This document shows positions 26,791 through 35,466 of a stretch of DNA of 52,635 bases, one piece after another; within the stretch, counting starts at the first letter, position 1; every line of letters begins with the position of its first letter. Origin of the DNA: Akkermansia muciniphila (GTDB taxonomy: Bacteria; Verrucomicrobiota; Verrucomicrobiia; Verrucomicrobiales; Akkermansiaceae); the NCBI GenBank assembly GCA_945901795.1, contig CAMDLP010000019.1:1-52635 (forward strand), read 5' to 3'. The notes below the pieces were generated by a model. The model made no database searches, had not been told where the DNA came from, and saw only the letters and a program-made list of their open reading frames with translations. The position numbers and the translations under genes are program-made.

Positions 26791-27807
26791 ATGGACATTT
26801 CGGACTCGATGGCCTGGCTGGCCAAGCGCGATGGCAGCGTGGTGATCGGCCATGGTCCGTTCGCGGAATCCGCCGTTCCGCCGTCCGAAGGGGTTTCGTT
26901 TTACGTGCAGAATTTCGCGCTGGAGGATGCGAAACCGTGGAAAACCCCGAGCCGCATCGAGCGGACCACCACGGCGGAGCTGAGCGGGCGTTTTCGCGAC
27001 ATCCCGCCGCTGTCCTGTGATTGGACTCCGCTAGACGCCGCGCCGTTTTCGGTGATTTTCCAGGAAGTCATGTCATCGATCCACGGCGGAGTTTTCGAGA
27101 AAACCGTGCCGGTGGTCACCGAGACCGGCACCGCACGCCAATCCCCCGGACCTGCGATCCTGGCGGCGATGATCCGCCAGGCCGCACCACTCCACTCCTA
27201 TGGCTGGGTCCAACAGAACGCTGGTTTCGCGGGTGCGACTCCCGAGCTGCTGTTTTCGCTTCATGGCAACCGGCTCGAAACCATGGCGCTCGCCGGCACC
27301 GCCCGCAGCGAGGACCGCGAGGTTTTCGCCGTCGATGAAAAGGAAATCCGCGAGCACGAATACGTCGCTCAAACGCTCGTCTCCAAACTTCTCGACCTCG
27401 GCCGCATCACGCGCAGCGCCCGCGAAATCCTCGATCTTGGATCCATCGTGCATTTCCTAACTCTCATCAGCCTCGATCTCCAATCGCCGCAGACGCCGGA
27501 AGACCACCTCCGGCGGCTCCATCCCACGCCAGCGCTCGGTCCCCTGCCGCGGACTGCGGAAACTCTCTCACTGCTGCTAGGTTGGCGCGACCGCCTCGGC
27601 AGCCCCACCCAATTCGGTGCCCCCTTCGGACTTTGGGATCAAGGCCGATTCGATGCCGTCGTCGCGATCCGCGGCATCTGGTGGGAGGCCGAAAATTTAT
27701 GGTTGCCCGCAGGATGCGGGATCATCGAAGCGAGCCGACTTGTCAACGAGTGGCGCGAACTCCGGCTCAAACGCGAGGCGGTCAAACGCTTCCTGTTGCC
27801 GCCCTGA
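26791..27807 (+). CDS. Chorismate-binding enzyme (isochorismate synthase / MenF-like)
   Basis: A 338-residue protein with the C-terminal catalytic fold of the anthranilate/isochorismate synthase family: GATPELLFS, MALAGTARS, EIREHEYVAQ, HPTPALGPLPR, and GCGIIEASRLVNEWRE near the end. The catalytic acids of the EIREHE and GIIEAS segments are present. At 338 residues it is shorter than MenF or EntC (about 390-430) because the N-terminal beta domain is reduced. Isochorismate synthase is the best guess; aminodeoxychorismate or salicylate synthase are alternatives. No men genes are adjacent. It may be co-transcribed with leuB. Confidence 0.8.
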   Translation: MDISDSMAWLAKRDGSVVIGHGPFAESAVPPSEGVSFYVQNFALEDAKPWKTPSRIERTTTAELSGRFRDIPPLSCDWTPLDAAPFSVIFQEVMSSIHGGVFEKTVPVVTETGTARQSPGPAILAAMIRQAAPLHSYGWVQQNAGFAGATPELLFSLHGNRLETMALAGTARSEDREVFAVDEKEIREHEYVAQTLVSKLLDLGRITRSAREILDLGSIVHFLTLISLDLQSPQTPEDHLRRLHPTPALGPLPRTAETLSLLLGWRDRLGSPTQFGAPFGLWDQGRFDAVVAIRGIWWEAENLWLPAGCGIIEASRLVNEWRELRLKREAVKRFLLPP

Positions 27808-27889
27808 ACGCCAAGTCCGGTCCGGCGATCCCCTCTTGAAAACGCCCACCCGAGCGGCAGGGCGCGAAGTCGAAACTATCACCGATAAG

Positions 27890-27958
27890 TTTTTAATTAA
27901 AAAACATTGATTATTTTAAAAAAACACACAGGATCGCGACGTATTGCTTCACTGAACC
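27890..27958 (+). promoter_or_regulatory. AT-rich upstream region of the second kinase/regulator operon
   Basis: In an otherwise GC-rich window, 27890-27930 is strikingly AT-rich and contains a perfect 14-bp palindrome, TTTTTAATTAAAAA (27890-27903). It lies 55-70 bp before the kinase start, where promoter or regulator-binding sites are expected. No clear -35/-10 pair is distinguishable. Confidence 0.4.
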
Positions 27959-29974
27959 ATGCCAGTCACCGGTCATTCCCGCCATCTCTACAGCGCAGCG
28001 CTGTGGTCTTTGGCTTGCCTCTCGCCCACTCCGGCGGCGGCTTTTGGGACGGCTCAGGTTACCAACCCGATCAGCACGATCGCCCGTGTTTTCGAACCGC
28101 AACTCGTTAAGACAGAAGACCGAGTCTTATGGTTGACTAACCGGGTGTCGACCTTGGCCCAGCGCCGCGAGCATGCGATGAAAGTCGGTTTGGGTTACCG
28201 GGGTGGCCGCGTCAACGCCCATTCACCAGACCCCACGGTGACACTCGATCTGGGCAGCGAATATCTGATCGAGACGATTTTCCTGATTCCTACCCAGAGA
28301 GAGTTTTTAGAAGATTCCGGAATTTTCCCAAAACGTTTTACGATTGAAGTGTCAAATGGGGCGGATTTCGCCCGACGCAGGGTAATTTACACCTCGGGCA
28401 CCACTCCCCGCTTTTCAGACGGTGCCCCGATGCCATTAGAAGCCCATGACACCGCCCGCTACGTGCGGCTGACCGTGCACGAAGGTCACAAGAAAGGAAC
28501 GATCGATCTCTTCGGCCTGTCTGAAATCGCGGTGATTTCACAAGGAAATCCTGTTTCATTCGGTGCTGCCGTGACCTGCACGGGAGACATGAATGCGCGC
28601 GGCACCTGGTATCCCGAGGCGTTGACGGACGGTCGCACCCCTCTCGGCGTCTGGCAGAACGGCACCGGGCCCATCGCCGAACCCGGCGATTCCGTGGCGG
28701 TTTCCAGCGCCACCGAAAGCGTTTCCTGGACCATCGAACTCGAGCAATCCAGCGCTTTGGATCGCATAATCATTTTCCCCTATCAGCTCAACCAGTCCTT
28801 CGAATCCTCGATTCTTCCCGAATCGATGACGATCCATCTCCAAGCGGCGGACGGCAGCGAAGAGCAACTGGCCTATTCATGGAGTAATCCCGTGGCAGGC
28901 TCCAGCAGCATGACCCCGCTGGTGATTCCTCTCGGCGGAAAATTCGCGAAATGCCTCCGCCTCACCGGAGTCAGCCCCTACCTGCTAGGAGATCAGAAAA
29001 TTCACGCCCTCTCGGAAATCGAGGTTTGGTCGCACGGTCAAAACTTGGCCAGCGGTCGCCCCGTCACCCGCTCGCACGGTGCCGAAACCTCCGACGTCAC
29101 CTCCCTCACCGACGGTTACACCTCGGAAAAGCGAATTTCCTCGGTCGGCACCTGGCTCGACCAACTCTCTGAGCGCGGCAAGATCGAACGCGAACTCGCC
29201 GCGCTCAAGCCCATCCACCACCAACTCGCTTCCGAAAGCGAACTCAACGCGACCTGGGGCTCCGCGATGATTCTCGGCCTGACATTCCTCATCCCCGTCT
29301 TCATCGTCGAGCGCCGGCGCTTGATGTCGAAGGACCAACTCGACCAAATCCGCAAACGGATCGCCTCCGACCTCCACGACGACATCGGCAGCAACCTCGG
29401 CAGCATTTCCCTCATCGCCCGCAGCGCCCGCAAGGACCTCGTCCGCCTCCACGGTCCGGAGGAAGTCGCCGAGGATCTCGGTGAGGTGGAATCGATCGCC
29501 CGGGAGAGCTCGCTGGCCATGCGCGACATCGTCTGGTTGTTGGAGCGCCGCCAGGACTCGATCGGCGACCTCGTCCAGCGGATGCGTGAAACCGCGGGAC
29601 GGCTCCTGCGGGAAATCAATTTCACCGTCGAATGCGAGTCCCACAAGACCGCCGCCAAGCTATCGCTCGATGCCAAGCGCCATCTGTTTCTCTTCTACAA
29701 GGAAGCGATCCACAACGTGCTGAAACACTCGCACGCCGACCGCGTTTCTATCCGCCTGTGGGATGAGGACGACAAGCTAGCTCTCGAAATCATCGACAAC
29801 GGCGTGGGCGTGCCCGTGAGTGCAGACCTCAAGCCGGCCGCGGTCAACAAGCTCCAAGACCGCGCGCGGGTGCTTGAAGGCACTCTTCACATCACCTCTT
29901 CCAAGGAAACCGGAACTCTCATCCGCCTGCTCGTCAAACGCTCCCACCTCACCTCAAACCCCGCCCTCGCATGA
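27959..29974 (+). CDS. Sensor histidine kinase with discoidin-like periplasmic region (paralogue)
   Basis: A 671-residue protein with the same architecture as the kinase at 620-2671. It has an N-terminal signal sequence (ALWSLACLSPTPAAA) and about 400 exported residues with discoidin-like patterns (PTVTLDLGSEYLIETIFLIP, TARYVRLTVHEG, then CLRLTGVSPYL before SEIEVWSHG). One membrane helix lies at about 436-453. HisKA_3 is SDLHDDIGSNLGSISLIA with His473, the N box is KEAIHNVLKH and the G box IIDNGVGVP. The stop codon overlaps the regulator start (ATGA, 29971-29974), so the two are translationally coupled. Ligand unknown; a glycan is plausible by analogy. Confidence 0.9.
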   Translation: MPVTGHSRHLYSAALWSLACLSPTPAAAFGTAQVTNPISTIARVFEPQLVKTEDRVLWLTNRVSTLAQRREHAMKVGLGYRGGRVNAHSPDPTVTLDLGSEYLIETIFLIPTQREFLEDSGIFPKRFTIEVSNGADFARRRVIYTSGTTPRFSDGAPMPLEAHDTARYVRLTVHEGHKKGTIDLFGLSEIAVISQGNPVSFGAAVTCTGDMNARGTWYPEALTDGRTPLGVWQNGTGPIAEPGDSVAVSSATESVSWTIELEQSSALDRIIIFPYQLNQSFESSILPESMTIHLQAADGSEEQLAYSWSNPVAGSSSMTPLVIPLGGKFAKCLRLTGVSPYLLGDQKIHALSEIEVWSHGQNLASGRPVTRSHGAETSDVTSLTDGYTSEKRISSVGTWLDQLSERGKIERELAALKPIHHQLASESELNATWGSAMILGLTFLIPVFIVERRRLMSKDQLDQIRKRIASDLHDDIGSNLGSISLIARSARKDLVRLHGPEEVAEDLGEVESIARESSLAMRDIVWLLERRQDSIGDLVQRMRETAGRLLREINFTVECESHKTAAKLSLDAKRHLFLFYKEAIHNVLKHSHADRVSIRLWDEDDKLALEIIDNGVGVPVSADLKPAAVNKLQDRARVLEGTLHITSSKETGTLIRLLVKRSHLTSNPALA

Positions 29975-30627
29975 TCGCCGAAGCCACCTCCACCCATTGC
30001 ATCTGGATTCTCGAAGACCACGAGGTGTTCGCCAAGCAGATCCGCCGCCTCATCAGCAACGAGGACGACCTCACCTGCCCGCATCACTTCTCCAGCGCGG
30101 CCGAGCTGTTCGACAAGCTGAAGTTCACCAACGAGCGGCCGGACCTGCTGCTTCTCGATCTCGGCCTCCCCCGCCGCGACGGCCTCGAAGTCCTGACCGA
30201 AATCCGCGCGCTGCTGCCCGAGGTCAAGGTGCTCATTCTTTCCGCATCCGATGACCGCGACAAAGTTTACCGCGCCATCTGCAACGGCGCATCCGGCTAC
30301 CTACTCAAGACCTCGGACCCGGACGAAATCCTCTCGGGCATCCGCGACGTGATCCACGGCACCTCGGCGCTCAGCGCGCCGATCGCTAACATGATCCTCC
30401 AGGGATTCGCCCGCTACGGTCCGGTCAAGCACATCGAACGGCTCACCCACCGCGAGGAAGAAGTGCTGGGCTTCCTGGTCCGTGGACTGATCAAAAAGGA
30501 AATCGCCGACGAGCTCTCCATTTCACAGCACACCGTGGACATGCACCTGCGCTCGGTTTACCGGAAACTGGAGGTCCGCTCGCAGACCGAGGCGGTTTCC
30601 AAGGCCCTCCGCCAGGGACTGGTCTGA
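29971..30627 (+). CDS. NarL/FixJ-family response regulator (paralogue)
   Basis: A 218-residue regulator: receiver domain with IWILEDHEVF at the N-terminus and phospho-acceptor Asp63 in LLLLDLGLPRRDG, then a LuxR-type helix-turn-helix (THREEEVLGFLVRGLIKKEIA, SISQHTVDMHLRSVYRKLEV). It overlaps the kinase gene by 4 bp. A strong terminator stands 30 bp after its stop, so the pair forms a closed two-gene operon, unlike the first pair, which continues into metabolic genes. Confidence 0.94.
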   Translation: MIAEATSTHCIWILEDHEVFAKQIRRLISNEDDLTCPHHFSSAAELFDKLKFTNERPDLLLLDLGLPRRDGLEVLTEIRALLPEVKVLILSASDDRDKVYRAICNGASGYLLKTSDPDEILSGIRDVIHGTSALSAPIANMILQGFARYGPVKHIERLTHREEEVLGFLVRGLIKKEIADELSISQHTVDMHLRSVYRKLEVRSQTEAVSKALRQGLV

Positions 30628-30657
30628 CCCTCCAATTTCGAGTTCGCGCTCAAAAAC

Positions 30658-30694
30658 AAAAACCCCCGGTTCGTCTGACGAACCGGGGGTTTTT
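30658..30694. terminator. Strong bidirectional intrinsic terminator
   Basis: An 11-bp GC-rich stem (30663-30673 with 30679-30689) encloses a TCTGA loop. It is flanked by AAAAA on the left and TTTTT on the right. It sits between the response regulator (+) and rplI (-), and its symmetry allows it to terminate both. Confidence 0.95.
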
Positions 30695-30716
30695 CATGAA
30701 AGCTATCAGCAGCGGA

Positions 30717-31187
30717 TCAGGCTTCGGCCTCTTCCGCGCCCGCATCCACCGAGATGGTGAGCGTGGCGATGACCTCAGGATGGAGGCGGATTTGCACTTC
30801 GGTCTTGCCGGACTTTTTCACCGGCTTCTCCAGCTCGATGGAGTGACGGTCGATGACGATTCCGGCCGCTTCGAGTTCCTTGTGGATGTCCATGTTGGTA
30901 ACCGATCCGAACGCCTTGCCGCCTTGGCCGGTGGAAAGCACGAACTTCGGCTTGAGCTTGGAAATCTTAGCGGCGAGTTCTTGGAGTCCGACGAGTTCGA
31001 CAGCTTCACGAGCCGCACGGGCGGTCTTGAGTGCCTCGACGTGGCGGAGGTTCGAGCGGTTGGCTTCGAAAGCCTTGCCTTGCGGGATGAGGAAATTCCG
31101 GGCGTATCCGGCGCGGACTTTAACAACATCAGCTTCGGCACCAAGGCCTTCGATTTTTTCTTTGAGAATAACTTGTGCGTTGGCCAT
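30717..31187 (-). CDS. rplI: 50S ribosomal protein L9
   Basis: A 156-residue protein with the typical L9 N-terminal domain: AQVILKEKIEGLGAEADVVKV, then AGYARNFLIPQGKA, and a C-terminal domain ending EVIATLTISVDAG. It binds 23S rRNA at the base of the L1 stalk. A short acidic tail (AEEAEA) extends the usual ~150 residues. I chose the ATG at 31187 (MANAQV); the frame is open 21 codons upstream but without similarity. rpsF, ssb and rpsR, its usual neighbours, are absent here, so it stands alone. Confidence 0.96.
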   Translation of the reverse strand: MANAQVILKEKIEGLGAEADVVKVRAGYARNFLIPQGKAFEANRSNLRHVEALKTARAAREAVELVGLQELAAKISKLKPKFVLSTGQGGKAFGSVTNMDIHKELEAAGIVIDRHSIELEKPVKKSGKTEVQIRLHPEVIATLTISVDAGAEEAEA

Positions 31188-31328
31188 GGGAATCAGTGGT
31201 AAAAGTTCGTTTGGGGGCGGCGATTTAGGCCTCGCCCCAAAACGAGTCAAGAAGAATGAAGCTTTATTCCTCGCCGAAGCTGAGAATTCCCAAAGACCGA
31301 AATATTTCCACTGCGCGGGCTTCCGGTT

Positions 31329-32192
31329 TCAGAGTTGGTTCAACGGCTTTTTCATAAACTCCTCATCGCGCAGTTTTCTCAAATATTCGAGATAACGCTG
31401 CTGGGCCAGCAGATCGGGGTTGTTCGCGGCCGGAGTCTCCTGCCCGTATTTTTTCCACGGCCCGTAGGGAACTTGTCCGGCCTCAACGAAACGCCAGTGG
31501 ACTTTTTGCCCGGAACGCAGTCCGAGGTAGTCGCGGATGGACGGTGAAAGGTCGATCCCCGCCGCGCCATTCTCGGTCGTCTTCGGTGGTTTGGTGCCGA
31601 AGACGAATTCCCAGTCGTCGGTCACCCACGGCCCGCAATCTTCCCATTGGCCGTAACAACTCCGGCTGCCGTTGTAAATCTGGACCCAGCGGCCTTTGCA
31701 AACCGTCTTGCCCGGCTCCGGACTCATCCGGCAGAACCACGGAATGACCCTCGCGGCTTCCGGTTTGTGCCTGCCGGCGCCCTGCACGTCGTTATACGGC
31801 AGGGCCACGTAGAACGGATTGAGCTTGGGCACGAAACCCTTCGGCCGGAATTCACCGGTCGTGTGGTTCGCCACCCGGTTTGCCGGGTCCGGATCATCAT
31901 AACCACCATAATTGAACGTCCAGTTCTGGTCCCAGGACGACTTGCAGTTCGGCGTCGGATTGCGCGACGTCGGCTGCTCGCCAATCCAGAAAATCGTGGA
32001 AGTCACGTGGGTTTTCCACGGATAGAGAACCCGCGCGGTGGCAGTCGCCGGCGGCCGCACCGGCACCACCGGGCGGCTGCCCGTGGGTACCACCACCTTC
32101 GGAGCCGTCACCTGCCCGACCGCTGCCCCGCTGGCGAAAACGCCAGGCACGGCCAGAAAGAGCAGAAGGGTTTTGAAACGAAATCGAACCAT
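31329..32192 (-). CDS. Exported protein of unknown function, possibly double-psi barrel
   Basis: A 287-residue protein. It has a signal peptide (LLLFLAVPGVFASGAAVG), then a Pro/Val-rich linker. The ~200-residue globular part contains five cysteines (NCKSS, WFCRM, TVCKG, SCYGQWEDCG), many Trp and Tyr, and FYVALPYND. A late GAAGIDLSPSIRDYLGL segment resembles the active-site strand of double-psi beta-barrel proteins such as RlpA and expansins. The similarity is weak and I would not assign a reaction. It lies about 140 bp upstream of rplI on the same strand. Confidence 0.75.
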   Translation of the reverse strand: MVRFRFKTLLLFLAVPGVFASGAAVGQVTAPKVVVPTGSRPVVPVRPPATATARVLYPWKTHVTSTIFWIGEQPTSRNPTPNCKSSWDQNWTFNYGGYDDPDPANRVANHTTGEFRPKGFVPKLNPFYVALPYNDVQGAGRHKPEAARVIPWFCRMSPEPGKTVCKGRWVQIYNGSRSCYGQWEDCGPWVTDDWEFVFGTKPPKTTENGAAGIDLSPSIRDYLGLRSGQKVHWRFVEAGQVPYGPWKKYGQETPAANNPDLLAQQRYLEYLRKLRDEEFMKKPLNQL

Positions 32193-32247
32193 GACACTTG
32201 GATCGACGGAGATTTAGGCAATCGACCGGGACCGCCCCGGCGCCGAT

Positions 32248-33015
32248 TCACTCATCCGTGCCGGAATCGTTTCCGTAGAAACTCTTGATGTATCCGTACT
32301 CGACGAGCGTGTCCTGCCAGGGCGCGAGCACGTTCGGATCCTGGAAAATCCGTCCGGCGATCGCGAGCCACTCTTCCGCCTTGATCAGGTCGTTGCTGTC
32401 GTAGGCGAGCGCCGCCTGCGCGTAGTAATAAAACGGCGAGTCATCGAGGAAATCGTATTTCCCCGCAAGGATCGTCACCTCGTCGTTCAAGCCGAGCTTC
32501 TTCTTGCAGAGCAGGATCTTGAACTCCACCAACCGGCCGAGCGCGACATTCTCCGGCGGCAGCATCTTCATGATTTTCTCGAACAGATCGACGGACTTCT
32601 TCCACTCCTTGGTGACGAAATAAACCTCGCCGATGTTGAACTCGATGCTGGCGTTGTCCTTGGTCAGGGCGCGGGCCTTTTCAAACTGGTCGAGCGCCTT
32701 GTCGAACGACCGCATTTCCACGAAGCAGCTGCCCCGCAGGTTGTAGATCTCCGGGCTGTCGGTGAAAATCTTCGCCGCCTTGTCGAGTTCTTCGAGGGTT
32801 TCAAAAACCCGCTTCTGTTGGAAAAGACGGTTGCCCTCGCCGAGATGCTTGATGAATTCATTGCGGCTTTCCTCCGGAAGATTGAGGAATGCCTGCTGGT
32901 TGGGCATCAAAGCCTCCTTGTTGATGACCGGGCTTTTATCGACGGCGGCGGTCTTGTCTTGAGCCGAGAGCGGGGCGACCAAAACGAACAGGGAGAGAAG
33001 GGAGATGGATTTCAT
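32248..33015 (-). CDS. Exported tetratricopeptide-repeat protein
   Basis: A 255-residue protein with a signal peptide (MKSISLLSLFVLVAPLSAQ). TPR-like helix pairs follow at about 75-210, for example FETLEELDKAAKIFTDSPEI, then YNLRGSCFVEMRSFDKALDQ and a third unit with NIGEVYFVTKEWKKSVDLF. TPR domains mediate protein-protein contact; the partner is unknown. It ends 55 bp from the next exported protein gene on the same strand, so the two may be co-transcribed. Confidence 0.85.
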   Translation of the reverse strand: MKSISLLSLFVLVAPLSAQDKTAAVDKSPVINKEALMPNQQAFLNLPEESRNEFIKHLGEGNRLFQQKRVFETLEELDKAAKIFTDSPEIYNLRGSCFVEMRSFDKALDQFEKARALTKDNASIEFNIGEVYFVTKEWKKSVDLFEKIMKMLPPENVALGRLVEFKILLCKKKLGLNDEVTILAGKYDFLDDSPFYYYAQAALAYDSNDLIKAEEWLAIAGRIFQDPNVLAPWQDTLVEYGYIKSFYGNDSGTDE

Positions 33016-33587
33016 AGGCGTCTGTTGAAGCGCAAATTAAACAGAGAATTCGGAAACGGCAAGCCGTCGTTCATGCGGATTTCTCCCCTCTCCCAGAGCC
33101 ATTTCATCTGGAACGGGTGATCTACCTGAAAAATCTCTGCCTCCCGCAGAAATAGTGCCTAAACATCCGAAATGGGCATTTTAACGATCTTTCCCACTCA
33201 ATCCCCGGATTTTCTCAAAAATCAACCAACTGTAAAATACTGTTGAAACATCCACACCGGACGTGTAAACACTCTTCCAGATGAAGCCATGCCCGCCCTC
33301 GTCCGTGCCGGCGTCTCCAACGAAATCCACCGCCTGCTCGCCGCAGGCATAGGCACTTGGCATAGGCACTTGGCATAGGCACTTGGCATAGGCACTTGGC
33401 AGCTATCCGCTGGGCAACGATGCCACTGCCCTTCCGCTGTCCTCGCTGAGTTCCATCCTGGTTTGATTCCTTGCCGATCTCACGGCGCGCAGGCTGCAGC
33501 CTGCCTCGTGAAGTGCGCCGGTCACAGATTGCCGTTGGGCATCTGCGCTCTTTCCGCCAACCTCACCAAACGCGAGCGGATCCGGGA
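33016..33587. other. 572-bp gap without a convincing gene
   Basis: This stretch holds the upstream region of the TPR gene, the 13-bp tandem repeat at 33348-33399 and a perfect 16-bp palindrome GCAGGCTGCAGCCTGC at 33489-33504. From 33247 one frame (after a stop) reads a protein-like piece ending MPALVRAGVSNEIHRLLAAG and then runs into the tandem repeat; it may be a decayed gene end, but I do not recognise it. Confidence 0.5.
33348..33399. repeat. Four exact tandem copies of a 13-bp unit
   Basis: The unit CATAGGCACTTGG occurs four times without interruption (33348, 33361, 33374, 33387). Because 13 is not a multiple of three, any reading frame crossing it shifts with copy number. Confidence 0.97.
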
Positions 33588-34049
33588 TCAAGCGCCACCC
33601 AGCGGAGTCTTCAATCCCTCGGCAGCGGCAAGCTCGATTTGGTTCGCATCGAACGACAGAAACTCCTTGGCATCGAGATCGATGGCAGTGGCGATGTGCA
33701 GGATATCGAAACTGCGGTGCCCGCCGCCGAAAGTGCGCGCTTTGGAAATGCGCTCGCCGGTGACGAGGATGTTGATGAAGTCGATTTCCACGGAAGTCAC
33801 GAGGCCATCGCGCAGGTCATCACCCAAGTCCGAGAGCATTTTCTCCGCCTCATGAAAGGGGTAGCCAACATTGCGGTTTTTGCTGTACCGGAATGCTTGG
33901 AAGCGTACGGATTGCCGGAATTCCCAGAGCAACAACCGCGTGACATGCAATGACTCGGACATCGCCCCACGGTAGGCCACGGCCCGATCCGAATTGTCCT
34001 GCGGCCGATAGAGGGCGCACAGGAATGAAGTGTCGGGGTAAGCGATCAA
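33588..34049 (-). CDS. vapC: PIN-domain ribonuclease toxin (VapC-like)
   Basis: A 153-residue PIN-domain protein. The four acidic metal-binding residues are visible: Asp6 in YPDTSFL, Glu43 in LLWEF, Asp115 in RSFDILHIA and Asp134 in LSFDAN. VapC toxins cleave tRNA or rRNA and are neutralised by a partner antitoxin. Its start overlaps the antitoxin stop by 4 bp (ATGA, 34046-34049), the usual layout. All four acidic residues are kept, so it may be active. Confidence 0.88.
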   Translation of the reverse strand: MIAYPDTSFLCALYRPQDNSDRAVAYRGAMSESLHVTRLLLWEFRQSVRFQAFRYSKNRNVGYPFHEAEKMLSDLGDDLRDGLVTSVEIDFINILVTGERISKARTFGGGHRSFDILHIATAIDLDAKEFLSFDANQIELAAAEGLKTPLGGA

Positions 34050-34300
34050 CTGCGGTCTCCGAGTTCGGCCTCCCGCATTTCCTTGACTTCCTCCGCAGTG
34101 AACACCCGGTCGCCCCAGGTTTCCTTCATTCGCCGGCGGTGGGTCTCGGCATCGAATTTCCGCACATCCCCAGTTCCCGGCGGCGAAAGTCGGGCCACCG
34201 GCTTGCCGTGCTTGGTGATTTCGATATCCTCGCCATCGGCCAACCAGGCTTCCACCTTGCCGAAATCATAGCGTAAGTCCCTGACTGTCAGTGTTTGCAT
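34046..34300 (-). CDS. vapB: Phd/YefM-like antitoxin partner of the PIN toxin
   Basis: An 84-residue protein beginning MQTLTVRDLRYDFGKVEAWL, followed by GEDIEITKHGKPVARLSP. This is the Phd/YefM N-terminal DNA-binding fold. The C-terminal half (FDAETHRRRMKETWGDRVFT) would wrap the toxin. Such antitoxins also repress their own promoter. I chose the ATG at 34300; an ATG at 34324 would add eight residues. It precedes and overlaps the toxin gene by 4 bp. The name vapB is by position; the fold is of Phd type. Confidence 0.85.
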   Translation of the reverse strand: MQTLTVRDLRYDFGKVEAWLADGEDIEITKHGKPVARLSPPGTGDVRKFDAETHRRRMKETWGDRVFTAEEVKEMREAELGDRS

Positions 34301-34399
34301 TGTTGTGATGATTAATTTCATCACAAATTACCATCTTTGCCACCGCCGTCAAGCGCCTTCCCAAAAAATGTCCGGACTGCCATGTTTTACGCGGCCCAA

Positions 34400-35287
34400 T
34401 TATTCCTTTCCCGTCGCGGTCTCTGTGTGCCGCGTGATGTGTCGATCATCTGTCATGACCCGGATCGCTGCTTCACATGGTGCGATCCGGCGGTTTCCCA
34501 CTTCAGCTGGGATGCCCGTCCTGTGTGGGCTCATGTAAGCCGATGGGTCAACCAGATCGCGGCCGATCCATCCCGGCTCGCCCTTCGCATCCACAAACAC
34601 CACGCCGATCGGCATGTCGGGCTGACTGTCGGCCAAATGGATCATTTCCGCCTCCGCCCGTTCGCACATTTCGATCCACTCCATTTTCATCTCGATGGGA
34701 TCCAGATGGCGGGCTTTCATTTCATCGAGTTCTCCCCGCACGGTTTTTGCGAAACGGCGCATCATTTTGAGCGGGAACAGCGGGCTGAATCCCTCGTCCT
34801 TGCCGCAGGCCGCCCACACGATGGCTTCCAGCGAATACAGCCTGCCAAGTTCGAGAATATCGACGTAGTCGCGGGTTTCGGTCCGTCCCGAAACCGCCAG
34901 AGCCTTGTTCACCGCCATGTCGAACAAATGCAGCCGCCAACCCAGCACCGGATCATGGACGATCGGGAAAAACCGCCATGCCGTGTCGTGCGCCCAATCC
35001 AGCGAAACATGGTCCGCACCGCGTCGCACGTCCGCCCGGCGGAACGAGGTGAGCGTATCCCAACTGCCGTAGCTTTCATTCGGGGTCACCTCATATCCGG
35101 CGGAACGCAATGCCGCCGCATCCCGTTCGCTCGCCTCGGCAAGCGCCTCCACGGCATCGTGGAAAAAACCAAAATCGGCTCGCCTGCGAGCCGCGCTCTT
35201 TCCCGGAGTTAATGGGTTTTCTCCGGGATCCAGGGGCCGCCCTTCGTAGCTGTAGCGAAGCAGGGCGGCCCCGCACTTTCGGGGCAC
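34400..35287 (-). pseudogene. 5'-truncated AbiEii-like nucleotidyltransferase
   Basis: From about residue 38 (position 35176) to residue ~200 this resembles AbiEii/DUF1814-type nucleotidyltransferase toxins: FGFFHDAVEAL, LDWAHDTAWRFFP, LHLFDMAVNKALAVSGR, RDYVDILELGRLYSLEA, VWAACGKDEGF. The N-terminus, where the family has a glycine-rich GG-x-A segment and an S-x-D-I-D active site, is replaced by sequence reading into a hairpin-rich repeat region. The retained part reads DFGFF where D-[LI]-D is expected. The frame is still open (295 residues), but the catalytic end is gone, so I regard it as inactivated. No AbiEi-type antitoxin lies beside it. Confidence 0.65.
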
Positions 35288-35297
35288 CCTGGTAGTG

Positions 35298-35460
35298 CGG
35301 ACTTCAGTCCGTATGCCTTTAAGGATTCAAGACGGGCAGTCTGTCCATCCCGGCACGAGTGCGGCAAGCTCTGCTGCCGCCTGCGGGGGATGGAGCTCTG
35401 CTCCATGCGGGGCGGAGCTCTTTGTTCCGCGGAAGACGCTCCGCACCGCATCCCGCCTCC
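35298..35460. repeat. Cluster of short imperfect hairpins
   Basis: At least five small stem-loops follow one another, including CGGAC-TTCA-GTCCG at 35298-35311, GGGCA-GTC-TGTCC (from 35334), GCGGCA...TGCCGC (from ~35361), ATGGAGC-TCT-GCTCCAT (from ~35389) and a CGGAGC...GTTCCG stem (from ~35411). Several carry the phrase AGCTCTGCT or AGCTCTTTG. This looks like a nested dispersed-repeat region, not a gene. Confidence 0.55.
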
Positions 35461-35466
35461 GGGCAG

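Noticed and set aside
33348-33399. Possible CRISPR array
   Set aside because: The 13-bp units are contiguous with no spacers, too short for CRISPR repeats, and no cas gene is present.
33463-33953. Overlapping + strand frames opposite the PIN toxin gene
   Set aside because: The toxin on the - strand has all family residues, while these frames have none.
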